The notes under the pieces: generated by a model
Databases searched by the model: none
What the model was told of the DNA's origin: nothing
Seen by the model: the letters and a program-made list of their open reading frames with translations, nothing else
Assembly (NCBI GenBank): GCA_029975915.1
Contig: JARKOC010000352.1
Location: forward strand, 186,001-250,000
Origin: Bryobacteraceae bacterium
GTDB lineage: Bacteria; Acidobacteriota; Terriglobia; Bryobacterales; Bryobacteraceae
Length of the DNA stretch: 64,000 nucleotides
Direction of reading: 5' to 3'
Shown: one piece after another, positions 38,054 to 46,316 of the stretch
Numbering within the stretch: position 1 is the first letter of the stretch
How the letters are laid out: each line of letters starts with the position of its first letter
Made by a program: the position numbers and the translations under genes

Positions 38054-39031
38054 ATGAAGTTCATTCCAGCCGCTGTGCTCGCGGCAGCGTTGATGGCGTC
38101 CCCAATTCAGGACCAGACAGCGGCCAAACGTCCGGCGAAGCCCGCGGTGACGGCAAAGAGGGCGGCCGCGAAGCCGGCTGCCTTGGACAAAGCCGCGGTA
38201 GAGGCCTACGTCCGCCACCTTTTGCTTTGGAACGAACAGGTCAAAGTCGTGGTTGGCGACCCGAAGCCGGCCCCCATGGAAGGATTCCTGGAGGTGATCG
38301 TGAACGGGTCAGCTGGCGAGGTATCGCTGGATGAACCCTTTTATGTTTCGTTCGATGGATCGAAGATCATTCGCGGGACCGTTTACGATATCAAGCAGAG
38401 CCCGTTCACCAAGGAACTGTCGATCCTGAAAAACACCCCTGATCAGCCCTGGATGGGCGCCCCGGACGCGCCGGTGGTGCTGGTGGAGTTTTCCGACTAC
38501 CAGTGCGGCTATTGCCGTGAGGAAGCCAAAACGCTGCGGGCGAACCTGCTGAAGACATACCCGAAGGAAGTCCAGTTCTATTTCCGCGAATTCCCTTTGG
38601 ATCAGATCCACCCGTGGGCCCGCACAGCCGCCATCGCCGGCCGCTGTGTTCTACGGACCAAGCGCGACGCTTTCTGGGATTTCCACGAGTGGATCTTCGA
38701 CAAGCAGAGGGAGATCACGGTTGACAACCTGAGGACAAAGTTCATGGAATGGGCGCAATCGAAATCGCTCGACCAGATCCAGTTGGGCCGTTGCTACGAC
38801 ACTCGCGCCACGGAGGGCGAGATCAACCGGAGCGTCGCCGAAGCGAAAGCGTTGCGGCTGAACTCGACGCCGACCATATTCATCAACGGCCGCATGTTTC
38901 CCGGTTCGCTGCCCTGGCCGCAGATGAAAACCGTCATCGACTGGGAATTGAACTATGCAAAGAAGAAGGCGGCCGAGGCCGAAGCCTGCTGTTCACTGTC
39001 ACTGCCAGTCCCCGCCCCTGCAAAGCGATAG
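38054..39031 (+). CDS. Exported DsbA-family thioredoxin-like protein
   Basis: 325 residues with a signal peptide (about 1-16), then a lysine/alanine-rich linker (24-45). Residues 45-125 form an N-terminal domain of unknown role. The thioredoxin-4 fold (about 135-310) has the redox motif CGYC (151-154) in EFSDYQCGYC and the cis-proline phrase LNSTPTIFING. A second pair, CC, lies near the C-terminus (EACCSLS), an oddity that could be a resolving disulfide or metal site. The protein probably oxidises or isomerises periplasmic disulfides. It follows cydB, and disulfide formation feeds electrons to quinol oxidases in other bacteria; that functional tie here is inference. Confidence 0.85.
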   Translation: MKFIPAAVLAAALMASPIQDQTAAKRPAKPAVTAKRAAAKPAALDKAAVEAYVRHLLLWNEQVKVVVGDPKPAPMEGFLEVIVNGSAGEVSLDEPFYVSFDGSKIIRGTVYDIKQSPFTKELSILKNTPDQPWMGAPDAPVVLVEFSDYQCGYCREEAKTLRANLLKTYPKEVQFYFREFPLDQIHPWARTAAIAGRCVLRTKRDAFWDFHEWIFDKQREITVDNLRTKFMEWAQSKSLDQIQLGRCYDTRATEGEINRSVAEAKALRLNSTPTIFINGRMFPGSLPWPQMKTVIDWELNYAKKKAAEAEACCSLSLPVPAPAKR

Positions 39032-39052
39032 TCTCCGAAGGAATAGGAACAA

Positions 39053-40855
39053 ATGAGATACCGGAATTTACTGCTGGCTGCCTGCATTGCCAGTCTCGCC
39101 TTTGCCGGCGAGATCGACGCCAACCGCTATCGGGAGACGGTGAAGAAACTGGCCTCCGACGAAATGAAAGGGCGAGGGACCGGGACGCCGGAACTGGAAA
39201 AAGCTGCGCGCTACATCGCCAGTGAGTTCGAAAAGGCGGGCGTGCCTCCCGCAACGGGAAACTCGTACTTCCAGCGGTTTCCGGTGACCACGAACGCCCA
39301 GCCGGGACCGAAGAACTCGCTCACCTGGACCAATGGCACGGCCACGACGAAACTCGCCGCCCAGGCAGACTTCATTCCTTACAACTTCTCCGGTAACGGG
39401 ACAAACGAAGGCAAGGTGGTCTTTGTCGGTTACGGCATCACGGCTCCGGAGTACAACTATGACGACTATGCGGGCGTGGACGTAAAAGACAAGATCGTCG
39501 TCATGCTGCGCCACGAGCCGCAGGAGTTCGACGAGAAGAGCGTTTTCGCGGGCAAGGCATACACGCGGCACGCTCAACTCGAAGCCAAGGCCGTGAACGC
39601 CAAGTTCCATGGGGCCAAGGCGGTGCTGTATGTGAACGACCTGATGAACCACACGGACCCGGATGACCTGGACAAGTTCTCGCGAGTCGTCGGGCCGGGC
39701 TACACTGGCGTGCCCTTCGTTCAGGTCCGGCTGGAAGCGGCGCAGAAGTTGCTGTCCACGGCAGGCATAGACCTCAAGACCTGGGTTGCCGAGACGGACA
39801 AGGAACTGAAGGCCAGGCCAATTGCGCTGCCTGAAACTGTGAGCGTGGCATTGACCACCGACGTTAAGCGGGAGCAGAAGGAAGTTCCAAATGTGGTTGG
39901 CTACCTGAAAGGCGAGACCGACGAGTACGTCATTGTGGGCGCGCATTACGACCATCTCGGCATGGGCGACTACTCCTCCATGGCCCCGTCGCTCGCGGGC
40001 AAGGCGATCCACTACGGAGCGGATGACAATGCATCTGGCACGGCCGGGCTGATTGAACTGGCACGGTATTTCAAGGGCCGCGACAAACTGAAACGGGGCA
40101 TCCTGTTCATCGCCTTCGCAGGTGAGGAGTTGGGGCTGCTAGGTTCGTCGCATTACGCCAACAACGCGCTGCTGCCGGTGGACAAGGCCGTGGCAATGAT
40201 CAACATGGATATGATCGGCCGGATCAAGGACGGCAAGGTATTTGTCGGCGGCACGGGCACGGGATCAACGCTGAAGGCGCTGATCGACGACGTCCAGGGC
40301 AAGTATCCGCTGAAACTGGATCTCTCCGAGCAGGGCGGGTACGGCTCTTCCGACCACACATCATTTACAGCCAAACAGATTCCCGTGCTGTTCTTTTTCA
40401 GCGGGCTGCATTCGGATTATCACCGGCCTTCGGACACCTGGGACAAGATCGACCATGTTTCAGCGGCGTCCCTGCTCAATATGGTGGCTGACATCTCAAC
40501 CCGGCTGGCCAAGGCCGATGAGCGGGCGCAGTTCATCCGGACAGCGGATCCCCGGCCACAGGCGATGGCCTCGGCCTCGGCGCGCGGCGGCGGCGTCTAC
40601 TTCGGTTCGGTACCCGACATGGGCGCTTCTTCGGGAGGTTTCAAGCTCTCGGATGTTCGCGAGGGATCACCCGCGGAAAAGGCAGGCCTGAAGGGCGGCG
40701 ACATCGTTTACGAGTTTGCCGGCAAGCCGGTCGCCGACCTGATGGAGTTCACTTACGCGCTCAGGGCGTGCAAGCCGGGCGACGAAGTTGTGGTGAAGTG
40801 GCGGCGGGACGGTAAGGAGATGGAAGGGCGGACAGTCCTGACGGTTCGCAAGTAG
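39053..40855 (+). CDS. Secreted M28 zinc aminopeptidase with PA and PDZ domains
   Basis: 600 residues with a signal peptide ending at about residue 19. The M28 core binds two zincs: HYDHLGMG, HYGADDNASGTAG (bridging Asp), FAGEELGLLG (general base Glu and ligand), NMDMIGR and the C-terminal SDYHRPSDTWDKI. A PA insert (about 110-230, VGYGITAPEYNYDDYAG) separates the first two parts. Residues 505-600 are a PDZ domain (REGSPAEKAGLKGGDIV). The PDZ may bind substrate C-termini. AAGGAATAGGAAC precedes the ATG 21 bases after the DsbA-like stop, so the two are probably one transcript. Confidence 0.9.
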   Translation: MRYRNLLLAACIASLAFAGEIDANRYRETVKKLASDEMKGRGTGTPELEKAARYIASEFEKAGVPPATGNSYFQRFPVTTNAQPGPKNSLTWTNGTATTKLAAQADFIPYNFSGNGTNEGKVVFVGYGITAPEYNYDDYAGVDVKDKIVVMLRHEPQEFDEKSVFAGKAYTRHAQLEAKAVNAKFHGAKAVLYVNDLMNHTDPDDLDKFSRVVGPGYTGVPFVQVRLEAAQKLLSTAGIDLKTWVAETDKELKARPIALPETVSVALTTDVKREQKEVPNVVGYLKGETDEYVIVGAHYDHLGMGDYSSMAPSLAGKAIHYGADDNASGTAGLIELARYFKGRDKLKRGILFIAFAGEELGLLGSSHYANNALLPVDKAVAMINMDMIGRIKDGKVFVGGTGTGSTLKALIDDVQGKYPLKLDLSEQGGYGSSDHTSFTAKQIPVLFFFSGLHSDYHRPSDTWDKIDHVSAASLLNMVADISTRLAKADERAQFIRTADPRPQAMASASARGGGVYFGSVPDMGASSGGFKLSDVREGSPAEKAGLKGGDIVYEFAGKPVADLMEFTYALRACKPGDEVVVKWRRDGKEMEGRTVLTVRK

Positions 40856-40904
40856 ATGGTACCACCAGGCATGAATTGCTCTCGGAAAGAAGCGATCCTG
40901 CCGA

Positions 40905-40910
40905 TAGAAT
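40905..40910 (+). promoter_or_regulatory. -10-like TAGAAT
   Basis: It lies 25 bases before ATG 40936, predicting a leader of roughly 18 bases. The same hexamer precedes the genes at 38054 and 41585. Confidence 0.45.
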
Positions 40911-40935
40911 GGGAGAGGTAGACTTCGGACTGAAC

Positions 40936-41553
40936 ATGGAATTCGCGCCACTGCCATCCAGCAAGAAGTGGGATCTGCCTCCAGTCATCCTGCACCCCTT
41001 CGCCGATCCCGCGGGTCCGGAGCGGCTGGTTGAGAGCAGCCGCGCCCAACTCATGATGCAGGGTTTGCTGCCTTCGGGCGATTTGACTGCCGAAGAATTG
41101 CAGGTGAGGTTCCTGGCGGGCCGGTTCTGCGAGATCAGGATGCTGTACTTCGTCGGCAAGGATCTGGAACGCTGGATCGAGCAGTGCGTTGAACTGGCCG
41201 ACCGCGATGAAGATTTGCGCAATGCCGGCGTTGGCGCGGGCAGTTTTGCGGAACTTCTGATCAACAACCCGTCACACGAGGTCCGGGATAAGTTAACCAA
41301 GTGGGGTGTGGCCGACTACAAATCGATCTTCAGCCGGGCGCTCGGCATCAAGGCTGTCTTTGACCAGGCGCCAACCCAGGACCAACTCGCTCCACATTTC
41401 GTCCGCTTTTACTACCGCTTCGCCGATCACATGTTCGCCTGCCGCCAGCACAATGAAGCGTATGCTACCCTGCCGCCGGATCAATTCCACTTTGACCTGT
41501 ACGCCTCGGGTGAGTATTCGCGCATCCTCGAGCGAGAATGGGAAGAGATTTAG
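40936..41553 (+). CDS. Conserved-looking hypothetical protein (205 aa)
   Basis: No family is recognised. ATG 40936 (MEFAPLPSSKKW) is preferred because the only promoter-like hexamer lies at 40905-40910; ATG 40909 overlaps that hexamer and TTG 40876 lies upstream of it. The product is soluble, rich in charged helices, with no signal peptide or membrane segment. Distinct phrases are LPPVILHPFADPAGPERL, FLAGRFCEIRMLYFVGKD and FYYRFADHMF. It has one or two cysteines with no metal-binding spacing. It stands between the M28 peptidase (same strand, about 80 bases) and the LarA-like gene. It could be a cytoplasmic regulator or housekeeping protein; nothing in the sequence decides. Confidence 0.7.
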   Translation: MEFAPLPSSKKWDLPPVILHPFADPAGPERLVESSRAQLMMQGLLPSGDLTAEELQVRFLAGRFCEIRMLYFVGKDLERWIEQCVELADRDEDLRNAGVGAGSFAELLINNPSHEVRDKLTKWGVADYKSIFSRALGIKAVFDQAPTQDQLAPHFVRFYYRFADHMFACRQHNEAYATLPPDQFHFDLYASGEYSRILEREWEEI

Positions 41554-41572
41554 AGCCTGGCTGGCAGCCTGC

Positions 41573-41578
41573 TAGAAT
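41573..41578 (+). promoter_or_regulatory. -10-like TAGAAT, leaderless arrangement
   Basis: It ends exactly 6 bases before ATG 41585, with CGCGGC between. No ribosome binding site is possible; leaderless transcription is predicted. Confidence 0.5.
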
Positions 41579-41584
41579 CGCGGC

Positions 41585-42841
41585 ATGGAGTTGCCTCGTT
41601 TTCTGGTGGTCCGGCAGCGATTCGAAGACCGTTCAATCAAGGACATCCCGGCACAGGTCCGCCTGACACTCGACAGTTCGGCAATGGCCACGGGATTGCG
41701 GCCAGGAGCTTCCATCGGCATTGGCGCAGGCAGCCGCGGCATCGCGAACATCCAACTGATTCTCCGAACAGCCGTCAAGTGGTGGAAAGAACAGGGCATG
41801 CGGCCCTTCATTTTCCCTGCGATGGGGAGCCACGGCGCCGCAACTGCGCGCGGGCAGGCGCAGGTGCTGGCGAAGTTTGGGATTACCGAACCTGAGGTAG
41901 GATGTCCGATCCGGAGTTCACTGAAAGTGGTGAGCCTGGGCAGTTCTTGCGGGATTCCGGTCTGCATGGACGCCTTTGCCCACGCCGCCGATGGCGTGAT
42001 GCTTTGCGGACGCGTGAAGTGGCATACCGATTTCGCCGGCGATCTTGAAAGCGGTCTTTTCAAAATGATGGCCATCGGCCTGGGCAAGTTCGCCGGCGCC
42101 CAGGTTTACCACAGCCACGCTCATAGGCGCGGCCTTGAGGACGTGATCCGGACGGTTGGGCGTAAAGTACTGGAATCAGGCAAGATCCTCGGCGGCCTGG
42201 CGATCATGGAAGACGGCAACCACAATACGGCGCACATTGAGGCGGTCTGCGCACGCGGCATGGAGTCGCGCGAGGAGGAGTTACTGCGGATCGTGAAGAC
42301 CTGGAAGCCAACAATCCCGATCAGGGAACTCGACTGGCTGATTGTCGATGAGATCGGCAAGACGATATCGGGATCGGGCATGGACCCGAAGATCGTCAAC
42401 CGCACCATACATGGCGCTTACAACCCATGGCCGGACGCACCAGTCATTCGCCGTATCTATTTGAGAGGATTGAACAAAGATAGCTACGGTAATGCAGTCG
42501 GACTCGGTATGGCCGATGTCATTCACAAACGTCTGCTACAGACGATGAAGCGCGGGCCGACCTATGTGAACGGCATCACCTCCGGCGCTCTGGCCTCGAT
42601 CCGGACGCCGCCTTGGTTCAAATCCGACCAGGAGGCGCTGCGGAAGACGTGGATTACGGCAGGTGCGTTGCGGCCAAACGAACTCAGAATCGGATGGATC
42701 AGGAATACGCAGGATTTATCGGTGATGGCGTTCAGCGAAAACCTGGAAGGAGAGTTGAAGGCCGGGGGGCGAGTGGAGGTTTTAGGGCCGGCCAAGCCAT
42801 TGGAGTTTGACTCGAAGGGCGACCTGGTCGGATTTTCTTAA
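41585..42841 (+). CDS. LarA-like (DUF2088 / nickel-pincer isomerase family) protein
   Basis: 418 residues, no signal peptide. The N-terminal half resembles the DUF2088 domain of lactate racemase LarA: GIGAGSRGIANIQLILR (about 48-64), FPAMGSHGAATARGQ (about 80-94), then SCGIPVCMDAF. Histidines in VKWHTDF and YHSHAHRR are candidate metal/cofactor ligands. LarA-type enzymes use a nickel-pincer nucleotide for hydroxyacid epimerisation. No larBCE cofactor genes are seen in the window. A distant functional tie with the lut genes is possible because both concern lactate-like acids, but they are 27 kb apart. Assignment to a particular subgroup is uncertain. Confidence 0.7.
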   Translation: MELPRFLVVRQRFEDRSIKDIPAQVRLTLDSSAMATGLRPGASIGIGAGSRGIANIQLILRTAVKWWKEQGMRPFIFPAMGSHGAATARGQAQVLAKFGITEPEVGCPIRSSLKVVSLGSSCGIPVCMDAFAHAADGVMLCGRVKWHTDFAGDLESGLFKMMAIGLGKFAGAQVYHSHAHRRGLEDVIRTVGRKVLESGKILGGLAIMEDGNHNTAHIEAVCARGMESREEELLRIVKTWKPTIPIRELDWLIVDEIGKTISGSGMDPKIVNRTIHGAYNPWPDAPVIRRIYLRGLNKDSYGNAVGLGMADVIHKRLLQTMKRGPTYVNGITSGALASIRTPPWFKSDQEALRKTWITAGALRPNELRIGWIRNTQDLSVMAFSENLEGELKAGGRVEVLGPAKPLEFDSKGDLVGFS

Positions 42842-42889
42842 CAACTTACGAAAGTTCCATGTCGAGATTCAGAACCGTAAAATGCACGA

Positions 42890-42915
42890 AGGGCGGCCCG
42901 GCAGGACCGCCCTTG
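42890..42915. terminator. Hairpin between convergent genes
   Basis: AAGGGCGG / CCGCCCTT, an 8-bp perfect stem with a 10-base loop, lies 49 bases after the LarA-like stop and 33 bases after the flp stop on the other strand. T-runs are weak on both sides, but the position fits a shared bidirectional terminator. Confidence 0.6.
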
Positions 42916-42947
42916 AAATGCTTTGTGGATGTTCTGAGACCCTGCGA

Positions 42948-43145
42948 TTAGCCCTGGGAGGCGGCGCCGGTCACAACACTGTTCACCTTCGAGAAGATGG
43001 CGCTGATCTGGGCAGCGACGCTGGGCACGATAGCGCCAGCGGCGACGGCCACGAAACCGGCCATGAGGGCATATTCGATGAGGTCCTGACCGCGGGTATC
43101 CTTCATGATCCGCAGCTTCAGAAGCATGTTGTTCACTTTCGTCAT
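42948..43145 (-). CDS. flp: Flp-type IVb pilin
   Basis: 65 residues. A basic leader (about 19 residues, MTKVNNMLLKLRIMKDTRG) ends in glycine, the prepilin peptidase site. The mature chain begins QDLIEYALMAGFVAVAAGAI: glutamate at +5 and tyrosine at +6 are the Flp signature, followed by one hydrophobic helix. The mature length of about 46 residues is typical of Flp/Fap pilins. GGAGATAAACGGAA precedes the ATG. It is a single-gene unit 33 kb from the tad machine in this window, with no prepilin peptidase or TadE/F pseudopilin nearby. It is most likely the major pilin exported by that machine. Confidence 0.92.
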   Translation of the reverse strand: MTKVNNMLLKLRIMKDTRGQDLIEYALMAGFVAVAAGAIVPSVAAQISAIFSKVNSVVTGAASQG

Positions 43146-43470
43146 TTCCGTTTATCTCCTCTCCCTTGGCAACTCACTCTTGTTCGTTGCTAGTCCAAGA
43201 GTAACGGTACGGACCAGACGCTGAAATCGGCATAAACCCCTAATTCGAGCCTTAGAAAAAACTCAGAGCAGCTAAGTACCAGAGGCCCGTAAGAGCCTCT
43301 GTTTGGACAGACTTGAGGAGCCTCTGCTGTGTGCTGACAGTCGGAAATGGGGCCTTCCTACGGCCTGTCGTGAGGGGCGCGGCGCAAATGCTGCTGATGT
43401 GCGCGCAGGGCACGAGCATGGACGCCCTGCCAGGATCTGGAATCGGCTACAATACAGACTGACAGGGAAC
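43146..43470. other. 325-base intergenic region upstream of flp and tRNA-Arg
   Basis: It holds the flp leader region and, rightward, the tRNA promoter. A hairpin CAGAGGC / GCCTCTG (43280-43286, 43295-43301) is followed by TTT, and GAGCCTCTG recurs about 20 bases later. No ORF in it is coding-like. No sigma-54 -24/-12 site is convincing. Confidence 0.5.
43448..43453 (+). promoter_or_regulatory. -10-like TACAAT before tRNA-Arg
   Basis: It ends 17 bases before the tRNA 5' end, leaving a short 5' leader. The -35 region is not recognisable. Confidence 0.45.
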
Positions 43471-43547
43471 GCGCCCGTAGCTCAGCTGGATAGAGCGTTT
43501 GCCTCCGGAGCAAAAGGTCGCACGTTCGAATCGTGCCGGGCGTACCA
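43471..43547 (+). tRNA. tRNA-Arg, anticodon CCG
   Basis: 77 bases including an encoded CCA. The acceptor arm GCGCCCG pairs with CGGGCGT (G1-U72 wobble at the end). The D arm has GCTCAGCTGGATAGAGC. The anticodon stem TTTGC/GCAAA encloses the loop CTCCGGA with anticodon CCG at 43505-43507, reading CGG. The T arm GCACG-TTCGAAT-CGTGC is perfect. Confidence 0.95.
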
Positions 43548-43665
43548 CCCCTCTTTAGACACCCCTGCTCGTAGTTGAAACTGGATTGGCTAGGTTCGCA
43601 TCCATCCGTTCTTGAGGAGAACCCGCAGCGTGCCAGTGGCGACGCGGCGACAAAAAACCCGTATT

Positions 43666-45018
43666 ATGAACAGGATTCGTGTCTCAGGATTCGCGCTGAT
43701 GGCGATGGGAGCTTTGCTGGGCGTGCCGTGCATCGCACAGCAGGCGGGACAGGACCCTGTGGCGCCCTACGGCGAACCTTGGATCAAGAGTGATATTGAA
43801 AAGGGCATTGATTGGGGGGGCCTGACACGTTCTAGCTTCTTCTTTCTCGGGGTCCAGCACGGGTTCAGAATCGCCACCGAACCTGGGACCCGCCAGGGCC
43901 TGAAGGAACCGTTCTTCAGCGGGTATGCAGCTTCGCTTTCCAGCTTGCGAGGCTGGTCCGATGGAGACCCGTTCCTGGTGAACTACATCGGTCACCCGAT
44001 GCAAGGAGCCGTGTCTGGCTACATCTGGACGAACCATGACCGTGATTACAGGACAGCCGAATTTGGCGACGGCGCCGGGTACTGGAAAAGCCGGCTGCGC
44101 GCGACAGCGTTTGCGGCCGTTTACAGCGCCCAATTCGAGGTTGGGCCATTCAGCGAGGCCTCGATTGGCCAGGTTCAGAAGTATTATCCGCAGCATGGAT
44201 TCGTCGATCATGTCGTGACGCCGATTATCGGATCAGCTTGGATGATCGGCGAGGATGCGATCGACAAGCACCTGATCAAGCCGCTGGAGAGGCGGATCTC
44301 GAACCCAGTCCTATTGGTTTTCATCCGCGGGGGCCTGAATCCAGCCCGTTCGTTCGGAAACGCGATGAGCTTCCGCGTACCCTGGGCGCGGGACACCCGG
44401 CCGGGCGTGTTCACAGGCAAACTGCACAGTTTTCTGGAGGCGGAGCGTGAGGGCTTGATCGACCGGCCTCACCCCCCTGTGGAGATCGACCGTACAGGCG
44501 ATTTTGGGGAAGCGAAGGCGGAGATTTCGCTTCATTACCGGCCCGTGTACTACGCCCACAATGGGCGCAGGATTGCATGCTATGGCGGAGGCGGCGAAGC
44601 CGCCGTAAAAGTGAAGCCAACGTGGCAGATGATTCTGGATGTTTCGGGATGCAATCTGACTGGACTGACAGATGGCTGGACCGGCGACACTCTAACCTAT
44701 CTGACCGGACCGAGGTGGACGCCACGGCCGGGAGGACGTTGGAGTCCGTTCCTTCAAACTCAATTGGGGGGGATGCAGGCGACAAAGGAGAGAGACCGCC
44801 AAGGCAGCTTTCAGAACTCAACAGTTGAGCAACTACAGAGCAACCGGCTGGCGCTCAGCGTGGGTGGCGGGCTGGATCTGAGGCTCAATCAGGCCTTGGC
44901 GGTCCGTATGGCCCGAATGGAATACAAGCACGTTTGGGGACCGGGGGAGGGTCCGTTGTCATATAACAACGGATTGAGTCTGTCGTTCGGGATGGTGCTT
45001 CGCGCTGGCACATGGTAA
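43666..45018 (+). CDS. Exported outer-membrane-type protein of unknown family
   Basis: 450 residues from ATG 43666, which opens a signal peptide ending CIAQQ near residue 26; the 18 codons upstream are not part of it. The N-terminal half has DPFLVNYIGHPMQGAVSGYIW and VDHVVTPIIGSAWMIGEDAIDKH. This pattern resembles DUF3943-type proteins, in which a conserved HP/QG loop precedes membrane segments. The C-terminal ~150 residues alternate polar and aromatic residues and end in LSFGMVLRAGTW, consistent with beta-strands of an outer-membrane barrel. It follows tRNA-Arg and precedes the DUF481 gene by 54 bases. The function is unknown. Confidence 0.75.
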   Translation: MNRIRVSGFALMAMGALLGVPCIAQQAGQDPVAPYGEPWIKSDIEKGIDWGGLTRSSFFFLGVQHGFRIATEPGTRQGLKEPFFSGYAASLSSLRGWSDGDPFLVNYIGHPMQGAVSGYIWTNHDRDYRTAEFGDGAGYWKSRLRATAFAAVYSAQFEVGPFSEASIGQVQKYYPQHGFVDHVVTPIIGSAWMIGEDAIDKHLIKPLERRISNPVLLVFIRGGLNPARSFGNAMSFRVPWARDTRPGVFTGKLHSFLEAEREGLIDRPHPPVEIDRTGDFGEAKAEISLHYRPVYYAHNGRRIACYGGGGEAAVKVKPTWQMILDVSGCNLTGLTDGWTGDTLTYLTGPRWTPRPGGRWSPFLQTQLGGMQATKERDRQGSFQNSTVEQLQSNRLALSVGGGLDLRLNQALAVRMARMEYKHVWGPGEGPLSYNNGLSLSFGMVLRAGTW

Positions 45019-45072
45019 GTTTCAAGACACCACGCAGATGTCTGCACAGTGTGGAATGACATGAGGTGCGCA

Positions 45073-46137
45073 ATGAGATTCATATGCTTCCTGGGGATGT
45101 TCCTGATCGGCGGGCTGCTGCAAGCCGACCAGATTTCCCTGAAAAACGGTGACCGGCTGACGGGGAAGATCATACGCTCGGACGACAAATCGCTCGTCCT
45201 GAAGACCGACTACGCCGGCGACGTGACAATCGACAGGGCGCAAATCGTTTCGGTCGCATCCGACGACGCGCTGCATGTGCAATTGAAGGACCGGACAGTG
45301 GTCGGGCAAGTGACGCCTGCCGGAGAGGCCGAACTGGTGGTCAAGACCAGCGAGGGCGCGCCGGTGAGGAGCGCGTTCGGCGAAGTGCTGGCACTGAGAT
45401 CGGCGAACGAGCAGAAGGCCTGGGAACGGGAACAGGAGCGGATTCATCATCCCAGGCTCAACGATTTCTGGTCGGGATTTGTGACCCTGAGCATGGCTGG
45501 ATCCGCTGGGAACGCGAAGACCTCGTCAATCGCCACCGCGGCATCGGCGTCGCGGCAGGCGGGCAAGAACAAGATGGGACTGTACTTTAACCAGGTCTAT
45601 GCTTCACAGTCCAACGTCTTGCCCTATGGCGCGACGGCAAACCGGATTTCGGGAGGCTACAGGGTCGACCGGGATGTGAACGGCCGGATGTTCGTGTTCG
45701 GCACGACCGATTTCGATTACGACAAGTTCCTTGACCTCGATCTGCGGTCGGTGCTCGGCGGCGGCCTGGGCTATCACATTTGGAAGAGTCCAAACGGTTT
45801 CTGGGACTTCAACGCTGGCGGCGTGTACAACCGTGAAAAATTTGGTACGGGACTGATCAGGAAATCGGGTGAAGTCCTGCTGGGCGAGGAGTCTTCGCAC
45901 AAGCTATTCAAATCGGTGAAGTTTTACCAGAAGGCGCTTCTCTACCCCAACCTCTCAGAGACGGGCGAGTACCGTCTGAACTTCGACGCCGGAGCCGCCG
46001 TGCCGGTCTTCAAGTGGCTGGAGTGGAGCGTCGGGTTCTCGGACAGGTACCTGTCGAATCCAATTGCAGGCAAGAAGAGCAACGACCTGCTTTACACGAC
46101 GGGCATCCGCTTCAGCTTCGACCAAACGAAACGCTAA
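45073..46137 (+). CDS. DUF481 family outer-membrane protein
   Basis: 354 residues from ATG 45073, 5 bases after GAGGTG; ATG four codons earlier is less well placed. The signal peptide ends at about residue 18 (LLQADQ). Residues 19-110 carry a small SH3/LSM-like repeat region, NGDRLTGKIIRSDDKSLVLKTDYAGDVTI, found before many DUF481 domains. Residues 135-354 are the DUF481 barrel, with alternating aromatic strands and a terminal phenylalanine-containing strand (TTGIRFSFDQ). The family includes salt-induced outer-membrane proteins of unknown substrate. It is probably co-transcribed with the upstream outer-membrane-type gene. Confidence 0.85.
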   Translation: MRFICFLGMFLIGGLLQADQISLKNGDRLTGKIIRSDDKSLVLKTDYAGDVTIDRAQIVSVASDDALHVQLKDRTVVGQVTPAGEAELVVKTSEGAPVRSAFGEVLALRSANEQKAWEREQERIHHPRLNDFWSGFVTLSMAGSAGNAKTSSIATAASASRQAGKNKMGLYFNQVYASQSNVLPYGATANRISGGYRVDRDVNGRMFVFGTTDFDYDKFLDLDLRSVLGGGLGYHIWKSPNGFWDFNAGGVYNREKFGTGLIRKSGEVLLGEESSHKLFKSVKFYQKALLYPNLSETGEYRLNFDAGAAVPVFKWLEWSVGFSDRYLSNPIAGKKSNDLLYTTGIRFSFDQTKR

Positions 46138-46227
46138 TCGCCCTAATTGCGTGACGCCCATGGCGAGCCGACGCATAGGAGTGCGCTGAACAGCCGCCAG
46201 CGCCGGCACAGCCGGGCCACGTCCGGG

Positions 46228-46233
46228 TAGAAT
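46228..46233 (+). promoter_or_regulatory. -10-like TAGAAT with downstream AAGGAG but no start codon
   Basis: TAGAAT is followed 6 bases later by AAGGAG (46240-46245), yet no ATG, GTG or TTG lies at working distance. The next plausible start is TTG 46317. The leader would be about 77 bases. Confidence 0.4.
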
Positions 46234-46316
46234 ACACCTAAGGAGACCTTCATCGGCAGAGTTCGACAGGGCGTCCGAGGACCTGTGCAGTAGGCTCACC
46301 TGAAGTCTAGAACGGA

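Noticed and set aside
43146..43230. Sigma-54 promoter for flp
   Set aside because: A GG-rich -24-like stretch exists but the -12 GC is missing, so the match is not convincing.
43303..43578. 91-codon ORF crossing the tRNA gene
   Set aside because: It reads through a perfect tRNA-Arg and has no coding features.
46252..46293. 13-codon ORF from ATC after AAGGAG
   Set aside because: ATC starts are very rare and there is no other support; kept only as an observation about the leader.
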